In this document: positions 46,365 to 56,010 of the stretch, piece by piece | How positions within the stretch are numbered: the stretch's first letter is position 1 | Layout of the letters: the number at the start of each line of letters is the position of its first letter | Assembly (NCBI GenBank): GCA_023374025.1 | Contig: SIJG01000104.1 | Coordinates: forward strand, 205,485 to 269,484 | DNA length: 64,000 nt | Direction of reading: 5' to 3' | DNA from: Heterodera schachtii | Lineage: Eukaryota > Nematoda > Chromadorea > Rhabditida > Heteroderidae | Program-made: the position numbers and the translations under genes | Notes under the pieces: model-generated | What the model saw: only the letters and a program-made list of their open reading frames with translations | The model's database searches: none | Told to the model about the DNA's origin: nothing

Positions 46365-48213
46365 ATGGCCTACTATTTTCCTGATTGTTGGGAGTGCGGA
46401 ATGGCAGGGCACGTGAAGGCAGACTGCCCGGATGCAGTGTGCGTCAGCTGCAAAAAGGTTAAAAAAACGAATTAAAAAAAATGAAAATTTTTTTCATGCA
46501 CAGACTGGGCACTGGGTGCAGCAGTGCTTGTCTGAGGCTGCAGCTAAGTGCTGCGTTGTTTGCAGTGTCCGCCAACACAAGAGTGGTACATGTTGGGTTT
46601 TGGCCAAGTGGGGTAGGTTGGAGTTTTTAATGAGATTTTTAAGCAATTTTAAAACTTTTTTTTTTTCAGTTAAAATCCGCATCCGAGCTGAAGACTGCAG
46701 TCTGCTCGAGGACTTTGTGCTGCGGCGAGCGGCCGAGACTGCAGCTGGTGGTGATGGGAGGGCCTTTTCTGTGGAGCAGTTCTGTGTTCTGTGTTTGCAG
46801 GTTTTTTATACTAGCTTTTTTTGTTACAGAAAAAGATAATGTTTTATTAGAATGGGCACACCCCGGCTACTTGCACCAAATCACGGGCACTGTTGCCGGC
46901 GTACGAGCGCATCCCGGGCACCGAGAGCCTGCACGTTTGCGGGCCTGGGGTAAATTTAGGCACTAATTTTGTCTTTTCATTTTTAATAGTTCTCTTTTTA
47001 GTGCGCTCACAGAAGAAGACTGCAGTCTGCTTGGACTGGGCTGCCAGTGACTTCATCCGGACCATCAGCACAACCACCAACATGTGCTTCATTTGTTTTG
47101 AGGTACAAGGGTTCTTTTCTTTGTTTTAGATTTTTTTATTTTAAGCGTGGCCATGTAAAGAAAGACTGCAGTCAGATGCAACTCAGACTTCAGTTTGAGG
47201 AGATCCGCCGGAGCATTGGCAACTCGCAGCGCGTCACCAATGCGTCTGACCCCGATAACGCGAAAACCTTTTGGGCCTCTTGGGACGGCACCCGTGATGG
47301 TGCCATTCGGCGCCATCACTACATGCAGCTGGGCGAGGAAGGAAGGTAGTTGCATGCTTTAATAATGCAAATGCTTTTAATTGTTAATTTCTAGAGGCGC
47401 AAAGAGGGAGACTGCAGTTGGAACGGGGCTGAGCATTGGACCATTCGAAGAGATGCGACAGGAAGGGTATGTATGCATTCCCCATTACTAGATAAAACAT
47501 CCATATGGTCTTTGGTAAAGGGATGGAACCATCCTTATGGTCATTGGTAAAGGGAAGGTACACCCATCCCTTTAGTCCCTGGTAAAGGGATGGAACCATC
47601 CTTATGGTCATTGGTAAAGGGAAGGTACCCATCCCTTTAGTCCCTGGTAAAGGGATGGAACCATCCTTATGGTCATTGGTAAAGGGAAGGTACCCATCCC
47701 TTTAGTCCCAGGTAAAAGGATGGAACCATCCTTATGGTCATTGGTAAAGGGAAGGTACCCATCCCTTTAGTCCCAGGTAAAGGGATGGAACCATCCTTAT
47801 GGTCATTGGTAAAGGGAAGGTACCCATCCCTTTAGTCCCTGGTAAAGGGATGGAACCATCCTTATGGTCATTGGTAAAGGGATAGACACCAACCTTATGG
47901 TCGTTGGTAAAGGGATGGTACCCATCCCTTTAGTCTCTGGTAAAGGGATAGACACCAACTTTATGGTCATTAGCAATCCCCCTACTACATTCTTTATTTT
48001 AGGTTGCGGCTGCGTCGGGAAGAGCAGCGGGCCCGTCGATACTGCCCATGGGACGCGGCGGAGTTGGAGCAACGCCTGGGGCACGACAGGCCAAGGCTTT
48101 TGCTGTCAAGCATCACCGACCAGATGTGGTTCTGGAAAGAACAGCGGCTGATTGAGGTGGTCAGAGAAGATGGGAAAATTAAGTGTGCGTGTTGCCGAGC
48201 TGTTCTCGATTAG
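46365..48213 (+). CDS. Five-CCHC zinc-knuckle protein, eight exons
   Basis: Predicted 334-residue protein from exons 46365-46457, 46504-46612, 46670-46800, 46851-46949, 47013-47102, 47146-47345, 47395-47466 and 48003-48213. Splicing restores five perfect C-X2-C-X4-H-X4-C knuckles: C8-C21 (CWECGMAGHVKADC), C26-C39 (CVSCKKTGHWVQQC), C48-C61 (CVVCSVRQHKSGTC), C106-C119 (CVLCLQNGHTPATC) and C169-C182 (CFICFERGHVKKDC). Such knuckles usually bind single-stranded RNA or DNA, as in CNBP/Gis2 or the Air1/2-ZCCHC7 TRAMP subunits. The rest is not recognised, so a nucleic-acid-binding role is inference. Residues 183-334 include a charged likely helix (about 255-277), an aromatic MWFWKEQ stretch and a cysteine cluster near the end (C326, C328, C329). 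The ATG is in a CATCATGG context, and the exons are GC-rich unlike the surroundings. The intron-4 acceptor (47012) was chosen to keep frame; a stronger-looking AG at 47001 shifts it. No neighbouring gene gives context. Confidence 0.82.
47467..48002 (+). repeat. Intron 7 with 65-bp hairpin minisatellite
   Basis: A 536-bp intron (GTATGT donor, TTTATTTTAG acceptor) in a gene whose other introns are 43-63 bp. It holds about 6.5 units of a 65-bp repeat between about 47500 and 47975. Each unit contains GGATGGAACCATCC, a self-complementary hairpin, and AAAGGG with TCCCTTT around GGTACCCA. Half-unit similarity (GGTAAAGGGA twice per unit) shows an older 32-bp ancestor. The last units change to GGGATAGACACCAAC. 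Open frames on both strands (47384-47632, 47803-48084, 47864-48151) come from the repeat. Confidence 0.85.
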
Positions 48214-48255
48214 ACTGCAGTCTGACTGACTAATTTTGATTAGACTGCAGTCTGT
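48209..48255 (+). repeat. Tandem GATTAGACTGCAGTCTG overlapping the stop codon
   Basis: The 17-bp string GATTAGACTGCAGTCTG occurs at 48209-48225 and again at 48239-48255. The first copy contains the TAG stop of the zinc-knuckle gene. Each copy carries the perfect palindrome AGACTGCAGTCT, also present in exons 3 and 5. It may be a regulatory site in the 3'UTR or the edge of a duplicated segment. Confidence 0.7.
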
Positions 48256-49555
48256 ATGATTAACTCATTTTTTATTCTTTTTATATTTTTTTGTTCACCC
48301 CCTTCGGATGTCCCCATTTTATTTCTATAAAAATTTAAATCTTTAATTACTAATTAATTCTATGAAAAAATTTAAAGATGTGGGCTTTTGACATAAATTC
48401 AGCATATCGAAATGTATTGCAAAATTTTCAATGAATTTTTATAAAATGTTTTATTATTTTGTCTTCTAATAATCGAATTTGCGAATGATGCTTTATGAAA
48501 AAAAAATTTTTAATTTTTTTTTGTGCTGTTAAAAATTATAATATTTATGAAATTTTTATTTTAATAAAAAATAGCTGTTCATAAAAATTCTAATATTAAA
48601 AGATTAAGGGATTTATTTTGGAATTTCATATTATATCAAAATTTAATAATGATTTAATATTATTTTAGAAATGTTCTTAGATTATAAAGTCTTTATTTAT
48701 ATTTTTCTTGTTTTATTACACCAAAATGCTGTCTTCAATCGCCTGAATACATAATTTTAAATTGAATAAATTCTATTTATTTGATTTTTTGTTTTAGAAA
48801 TTTCATTTAAATTAAAATTATTTTAATTATTATTTAATTTAACTAATATATGTATAAATTTATCTAATTAAAATAACACCTGAATAACAAATTTTTCAAT
48901 TTTGAATAATCAATTTTCCTGATTTTTTTAATTTCTTTTGGAGCATAATTCCATGGCTAGCTTGGTTATGATCATTAAACTTTTAATTTTATAAACTTTC
49001 TTATTTCAGGCTAGCTTTAAACATAAAATCGAGTTAATTTTCTCAAAAATTAAAATTTTTCTTTAATTTTTTTTAGTATATAAATAAATTTTATAGCTTA
49101 AATTATTTCCATAGTTTAAGAAGTAGTTTTAAAAAAAAGTTTAAAATGTTTAATTTTCATTATTTTGAAGCAAAAATTAATCATTTTAGTATGTGATGGT
49201 ACATTATATAATGAATGCTTTCTGTTTTATTCGCGATTCATTAATTTTGCAAAAAATGGACCTTGAAGACTCATATGTATTTTTGAATAATTATCTATTT
49301 TTTAAATAAAAATCAACATTTTTTATTTGTAAATAATTAATTTTAATGTATTTTATAATACATTGGTATTTTCCTGTTACGCTTATCGTATTTAAAAAAT
49401 CCTTTATTTAATATTTATTTATATTAAAATGATTTTATGCAATAAGTTATTTTATTTGTTTAATATAATTCAATCTCATAATTGAAAATTCATTATCAAT
49501 AACTAACCAAAATATCTTAACATTTAAATCCGACATTTTTAAAATTATTTTGAAA
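48256..49555. other. AT-rich stretch downstream of the gene
   Basis: No further exon or gene seen. The 3'UTR and cleavage site must lie at its start. No AATAAA is obvious within the first 200 bases, and AATAAA near 48561 is a distant candidate. Confidence 0.45.
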
Positions 49556-49559
49556 AGTT

Positions 49560-49740
49560 CTGAATTGCTTAGTCAGTCTCTGGGAATCCGAGACCAGAAT
49601 CGGATTCATCGATTTAGAATTAGCCGGGAAAAATTGTTTGGCGATTTTCCCGACCTCCGGAAATAACCAGAAACTTCAAAATTTCGCTTCGCCCACTTCC
49701 ATATTCTTTTCGCTTCAACTCACCACGAATTTTTAGTTCA
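49560..49740. repeat. GC-richer island with hairpin
   Basis: A roughly 180-bp patch of more balanced composition: GTCTCTGGGAATCCGAGACC, GAATCGGATTCATCGATTTA, then CGGGAAAA facing TTTTCCCG (about 49632-49659). I see no open frame with splice sites that would make it an exon. It is probably a decayed palindromic element. Confidence 0.4.
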
Positions 49741-51857
49741 CTTTTTTTTGCCATTAGCTTATCGTATTTAAAAAATCTTTTCTTTATTCTTTTGAATATA
49801 TAATAATTAAAGTCAATTTTTTTTTAGTTTTGGCAAAAATAATGGGAATCTTATTTATCTCTTAACATCAAAATTATTTTCCAAAAATATAAGATGAATA
49901 TTCACTTATTTAAAGTGATATTTTCAAAAAGGTTTTTTTTGTTAAAATTTTTATTTCTATCTAATGTTTAATTTAATTTTTCAAACTTAATTAGGCATAT
50001 TTATTTTAATCGAACTAAAATGTATTTATATATTCTTGCACCAAAAAAATTATTTGTTATATATAGCCACAAAATATTAATCATTTCTATATTTGTTAAT
50101 AACTACAAAATTATTATGTTAAACTATTTCTATTTTTATGATAAAATTATTTAATTTTTTAAAACAGATTTTTAGGGGTACATTCAAAAATTTTTTTTTA
50201 ATTTTTCACAAGGAATTCTAAAAATACGAAAATTATATAAAAAATGAAAATATGTACAAAAAATTTGCGAAATTTTGTATTTTTTGGGGCATTTAATAAA
50301 TTTTTTCTTTTGAATTTCTTATAAATATATAGGAAAAAATGCTCCTGTAATTTTTTGCATGTTTAATTGTAATTATTTTTGTTTTTAAATATTTATAAAT
50401 TTTTAAAGTTTTTAATAATTCGTATTCTTTAATTGAGACTTAGAGAAACAGAAACTGTTTAAACGTTTATTCATGTGATGACGACGTTTTGTTGTTCACT
50501 TATCTTGTCGTCCCATTAATAATAATTTCCTTAAAATTTAATTTTCATAAAATTTCATTTTTATATTTTAAATGGTTTAAAAAATGTCAGTAACTTTTTT
50601 GTTTTAGATTCAACGGAATCTTCTTTAAAAAATGTTTTTCCGATATTTCATTTTTTCTTCATTTTGCTAGTTAATTTTTTGAATTTGCTCATTATAATAT
50701 TTGCTTTGGTATTAATAAATATGAATTTTATTTTATTTTTATTTGAAAAATAAAATCCTTTTTTAAATTCCTAGAAATAATTAAAAAATAAAGAAAACAT
50801 TTTAATATAACATATTATTTGCTCGACTTTATTTTAATTTAAAAATTGAAAATAATTTGTTTATTTTTTAATTATTGTTTTTTTAAAATTTTAATACTTA
50901 AATTCCTTATTAATGACTTAAATTCCAATCCCTAGAATTTTGTAAACTTACAATCAATAATTGAACTAACAATTTTCACAATAATATTAAATCAAATCCA
51001 ATTAGAAAGACGGATTTTTGAAAAAATTCTTATGAAAGGTTAAAGATTTATTGCTTTATTAAATTTTAATTTTAAATAATGAAAATTTTCTTTTCTTTTC
51101 ATTAATGGCATCAAAATATTCATTTGATTATAATTGTTGTTTTTATTTGCTTTAAAAAATGCATAAGAAATTAAATTTTTAAACAAAGCAAAATTTATTT
51201 GCTTCTTTATATTTTCCTTCCCTATGGTCAAATCATTATCATCTTCATTATCGCATTGGATAAATAATTAATTTTATAGAAAATTAATAAATTTGTTGAT
51301 TAAAATTCTTAATTTAATTTTAATTATAAACAATTTTCTGTTTTATTTTATAAAATTCTTATTAATACTATAAATATTTTCAGTGAAATTATAAAATGGA
51401 AAAACAGTTAAACCAAGACCAATTTGGTTGTCATTCAAGGTTTTGTTATAAAGATGTTGGTTTTAAAATAATTTAAAAAAATTTATTTTTTTCAAAAAAT
51501 TATTTTAATGAAAATTTATAGATTCCTATTAATTTTTTTTTGTATTATTGGCAATATTCAAAATTTAAATACGTTATTTCGATTGATAAATTAATTTGAA
51601 TTAATTCTACATTTTTTTAATATATTTCTTGCCAATTTTAATTTGTTATTTTGTTCCACAACCTTTATATTTAAGACGCAATATAATTTTTTATTATACT
51701 GATATCAAAAAATAAAGTTTTTTAATCCCATTCATTTTTAATGAATTAATTGAATTTAAATTTACTTTTATTTATCATATTCAGTTTTTTTTTTTTAAAT
51801 TTTTTACTTTTTTTCTTCTACATAATTCTTTTCATTCTATTTTTCCATTATTTTGTG
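49741..51857. other. AT-rich noncoding stretch
   Basis: No gene supported. A 63-residue - strand frame (51040-51231) is lysine- and asparagine-rich low complexity. Confidence 0.5.
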
Positions 51858-51867
51858 CATGATTTTA

Positions 51868-52327
51868 GTGACCGGTAAATGCGTCAGTGGAAAATGCGTC
51901 AGAAGAATATGAATATCCATCAGTGATATAATATTTTAAATAAAGTTTAGTAGATTAGTATTGTAGTATAAAAGTAAAATTCTATAAGAAGGCTGTTCTT
52001 AATGCTGAACCCCGGACCCGAACTCGAACAAAAAGTCGAAAACCCAAATTTAGCAATTAGCACTTTTGAGTTCAAATTCTTGTTAAAATACATGGAAACA
52101 AACTGAAAGCAATCAATTCTACAATAAGTTAAGCCGTTTTTGAGCAAAAATAGCTAAATTCGAAAATTGACTTTCAAATTTTATTCGAATTCGGATTCCG
52201 GGGTTCAGAACTAGCCAAGATGGATGCCGGATTCATGATCAGCGACCTCGAAACCCCCAGGGAACTTAATATTTGTATCACTGACACATTTTCTACTGAA
52301 TTTTTCACTGACACATTTACTGGGCGC
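51868..52327. mobile_element. MULE-like non-autonomous element with 10-bp target duplication
   Basis: Flanked by the direct repeat CATGATTTTA (51858-51867 and 52328-52337). The ends are 22-bp inverted repeats: left starts GTGACCGGTAAATGCGTCAG, and the inverse of the right end starts GCGCCCAGTAAATGTGTCAG (18 of 22 identical). GTCAGTG is repeated inside both ends. Long target duplications and G-starting ends fit Mutator-like elements, but the superfamily is tentative. The interior holds a nested palindrome (52005-52208) and no transposase. Confidence 0.65.
52005..52208. mobile_element. Nested inverted-repeat element CTGAACCCCGG
   Basis: CTGAACCCCGGACCCGAACT (52005-52024, then CGAA) faces TTCGAATTCGGATTCCGGGG plus TTCAG (52184-52208). 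The arms are about 24 bp with a few mismatches. This 204-bp fold-back unit sits wholly inside the element at 51868-52327. No target duplication is visible, so it may be a second transposon or an internal palindrome of the first. Confidence 0.55.
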
Positions 52328-52379
52328 CATGATTTTACAATGATTGATTTATTTTAGCGTAAGACCCAAACAATTCAAT

Positions 52380-52424
52380 TTTTAAGGCGCCTTCGGCACT
52401 GCCGAACACAAAACCCTGAAATCT
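52380..52424 (+). repeat. Degraded GC core fragment
   Basis: AAGGCGCCTTCGGCACTGCC at 52385, then GAACACAAAACCCTG. It resembles the GGCGCC...CGGCAC part of the core module, and ends in CCCTG like hAT termini. Too short for a firm call. Confidence 0.35.
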
Positions 52425-53322
52425 CTTTAAATGTTGATACATTTTTAAAATTTTTATGTAATTAGACAATTTTTTTGATAATTATAAAGAGAAACTGTTC
52501 AATTTCAGACTAAAGAATTTATAATCTAAAAATGTTCAATTTCTAAAGAATATTTGCGAACCGAGAACAATAAGTTAGTTTTACATTAATTCTAAAACCA
52601 AGAAGAATTTGTTGAAAAATTCTTACGAGCTCAAGGATTTTATTTTTTTATTTTCAGATTTTTATAACAAAGCTTTGCCTTTTTCACTTTTTTATTTTAT
52701 TTTATAGAAGATTTATTCATAATTCCGTTGATAAATTTTTTTTTAATTTAATTTTCAGTTTATAATAATGACCATTTTGCCATAATTAATTTTAAATTAT
52801 TTAATACTAATTGTAATAGATTGTTTGCTTTTCAGTTTATTTATCTAATATGTACGATTAGAATTTTTTTAATTTAAAATTGCTTTATATTCTTTATTAT
52901 TTATCAATTTACCCATAAGATTTTGAAATTAAAAATCGGGACTGCCGACCATCCTATATTTTTTTTTGTTGAAAAGAATGCCGCAAAAAAAGCGATTTGA
53001 AAAGAAAAAAGTTTCATTATAAATTTGATCAGATCAGTTTACGGGAAAATACTTTAATATAATAGTTTTTTGAAAAAATGCTTTATTTTTTTAACAATAA
53101 AACCGTTGTAATTGTTCAAATTGGTTTATTTTGTTTTTACAACAGCCAATAATGCTTTTTAACTGTTTTTACAAGGTGAAAAGTCATTTTTTCTAAAACT
53201 TTTATTTATGGCTCGAAATCTAAGTATAATTCATTTATTTTTTTAAAAGTTGTCAATTGAAAAATAAAAATTGATTTTTTTAAATTTTTATGAGAAAATT
53301 TAATTTAAAATCTTTATTTCAG
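52425..53322. other. AT-rich noncoding stretch
   Basis: No gene seen. A GCCGCAAAAAAAGCGATTTG string near 52981 matches the GCGCCGCAAAAA block of the core module, probably a remnant. Confidence 0.4.
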
Positions 53323-53399
53323 TAACTTGCCACGATGTTGTTGAAATTAGCAAGAGTATGTGTGTGGTTTGAATTTTTTGATTCAATATGTAATAGCAG
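53323..53399 (+). repeat. Exon-like noncoding block, third copy
   Basis: Preceded by CTTTATTTCAG and followed by GTAAAATCG, with TAACTTGCCACGATG at the start and GGTTTGAATTTTTTGATTCA and AATAGCAG at the end. It matches 44299-44372 and 44667-44743. The downstream GACAATAAAGATTTTT near 53499 also has a counterpart near 44449. Stops occur in every frame. Confidence 0.55.
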
Positions 53400-55010
53400 G
53401 TAAAATCGATAATTATATTTTGTTTTTTCTCTATTAATATCCTACCAGATATCTTATTACTGATGCATTGATGATTTTGTATAAAGGTTATTTAAGGTGA
53501 CAATAAAGATTTTTAACTTTTTTTTTAAGTATAGAAAAATATATTTAATTTACTGAATTTCTACTAAAATATAATAATTTTTGCGTTTTTATAACTTTTT
53601 TTCAAAATATTTATTTTAAAATAAATTTGCAGCCTAAAATTTTTGCACACTTAATCTAGCTTTTTTTGATTGAATTTGGTTGTTTTTTGTATAGACTAAA
53701 AACATCGTTTATGGACATAATAAATTTTTAAATTTTGTTGTTCGAATTTTTTTTTAGAAAAAGAAATTGAAAAAATAGTTCGAGTTTGCAAACCGTCATA
53801 TCGATAATTATATCTTTTTACTATATTAATATAACAACATTATTTTTTTTTATAATTACACATATTTATGGTGTTGATTAAATAATTAGAAAAATGTTAT
53901 TTTTAGGTGCTGTAAAAAAATTTTAAACATTCATTATCAAACAATTAAAATACAATATTACTTGGTTTATAAATACACTATTGTATAAATCTCATATAAT
54001 TTGTTATCTATTCATTGCTGAGTGAATCAATAAATTTGCTTAATGATATGTTTATATATTTTCAGTTAATCAAAATATTATGGTCCTTTTAATAAGTTGT
54101 TTTTTTTAAATATTCATTTACATAGATTTATATGAATTTGAATGTTAATTCAATTTTGAAAAAGCCAACTTTAAAACTTTGAAATTTCATATTTTTTTCT
54201 TCAATTATATTTTTCTTGTAAGCTCATCGTGGGCTGATTGTTCTTTTCAAGGTCCTCCTTTTTTAAATCTTTTTTGTGAATTTTGAATATTTATTATTTA
54301 GAAAATGTTTATTTAAAAAATGAAATTCCTAATAGATAATAAAAAAATATTTTAGTATCTAAAATGCTCATCTTGTTCACGTTCCAGTTAAATTAATTTA
54401 TTGATGTACTATTTATTTTTTTGTTTTGCATTTTGAATGATTAATTTTCCGAGAATTTATTTTTTTAGCAAAATTTCATGGTTTGTGACTGCGATTTTGT
54501 GTAATTTATGGATCAAACTTTAAAGAATAATTAAAAATAATCCTTTGTAAGATATGGATTTTTAAATTATTTACATTTTTTAAAAAAACGTAGTTAATTA
54601 TGTTTTAATTGTTTTTTCTTACTAAATTATGAAATGTTCTACATATAATTGTATTGTCTTGTCTATGTTGATGAAATTCTAATTTTATATTAGTATTTTA
54701 GTGTTAATGATAAATTTAGGTGAGATTATTATAGAAAATTTTAATATTTTAAGTTTATCATTAACTTCTCGAACTGTTTATCAGCTTAATAGTTCTTTTA
54801 GTCTTTTGGACGTGTCTTTTTAATATATTTTATTTTTTATATATTTAATGTTATAATATTTTCAGCTTTAAATACCGTTCAATTATCCTCATTTTTGCGA
54901 AAAAAAATTCTTTATTCCGAGCTCATAATCACATAGGTTGAACTTTATTTAATTTAACTTATTTAAATGGAATGTTTTTATTATTTTTTAATTTAATCAT
55001 TTGTTTTTTA
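53400..55010. other. AT-rich noncoding stretch
   Basis: No gene seen beyond the downstream similarity to the 44-kb repeat. Confidence 0.5.
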
Positions 55011-55019
55011 GCCTTTTTT

Positions 55020-55650
55020 AATTTTGGTAGTACTTTTTTCGATTAGAAACCCCCAAAAAATGTTTCTTAGACTCCTAATGAGTATTGAGAATTTAATAAA
55101 GAGAAGTTTTTATTTTAGCGGGGGGGGGGGGGGGTATAATTCAGTGGGGTTACCTATTTTTGAACCCTCTTTTTTTCAAAAAACCCAACAAAAATGGCGT
55201 ATATATTGCCAAAATATTGAATATTTTCAGTGATTATAAAAAATGCTAAGGTTATAAACATGCTATGTTTTTTGCAATGGTCATGCATATATAATTAGAA
55301 ATACTTAAAATTATAAAGTCTAAAATGCAAATGAGCCAATATTAATTTATATATTCTACAGCCCTAAGAATTTTCTATTACCTTTAAAATTTCAGAAAAT
55401 TTCATTGAGTTTCAAAAAAATTCTGTACAAAAAATTCTAACTTATCATTTTCGAATTTTGTGACAATAACTTTTCTCATACTTAAGTAAAAAAAATTTGT
55501 AAAAAAATATTCTGGTAGAAATCAATTTAAGCTATTGAATGATACCATGAAATAATAATATGGATGAATTTGAGCTAAGCTATGAATTTATATATATTAC
55601 CCATTTTTTGTTTTCGAACCCATTGGGGGATTTTAGAAACGCGCCAGCAC
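55020..55650. repeat. Decayed element with G-run and MITE-like end
   Basis: Contains a run of about 15 G near 55119-55133 and, at 55608-55640, GAACCCATTGGGGGATTTTA followed by GAAACG. This resembles the right end of the MITE at 21472-21712. GAATGATACCATGAAATAAT and GAGCTAAGCTATGAATTTAT inside also have counterparts there. The left end is not clear. A 69-residue frame at 55024-55233 crosses the G-run and is not a gene. Confidence 0.4.
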
Positions 55651-55944
55651 GGTTCCATACACTTACGTAGATGCTTTTTTATGGCAACATATAAGTTTTA
55701 TTTTGCTTTGCTTTTGTTTTAAGAAATATAATAAAATAGAAAAAGATAATATGAATATATTTAGAACAAAAAAAGAAATTTAAAAAAAATTATAAATATA
55801 AAAGAGATTGAATGCTCGTTTATTTTCCCAGATGCTGAAAAATTGTTTTAATTCACTTTGTAGTAAAAATGTTAAAATTTTACAAACAAACACTTAAATA
55901 AAATAAGATAAATTTACAATCACAATTATTTATTAAAAAAAAAT

Positions 55945-56010
55945 GGCGTCAGAAAAAGGGCGTTTCGTAAAAAGTGCAAAAATGTGCTATTGGCTGCGCT
56001 TTTCCATAAT
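55945..56010 (+). repeat. GGCGTCAGAAAAAG repeat unit, copy 1
   Basis: GGCGTCAGAAAAAGGGCGTT, then AAGTGCAAAAATGTGCTATT, then GGCTGCGCTTTTCCA. It matches 62245-62308 throughout and 40546-40573 in its last part. A short dispersed sequence of unknown nature. Confidence 0.6.

Noticed and set aside
46432..46839. A single 135-residue frame as the gene model
   Set aside because: It runs through a 57-base intron that happens to be a multiple of three. The spliced model restores the second and fourth zinc knuckles and has proper GT-AG borders.
47384..48151. Open frames across the last intron of the zinc-knuckle gene
   Set aside because: They read through the 65-bp repeat on either strand. Good GT and AG sites bound the region, and splicing joins two exons in frame.
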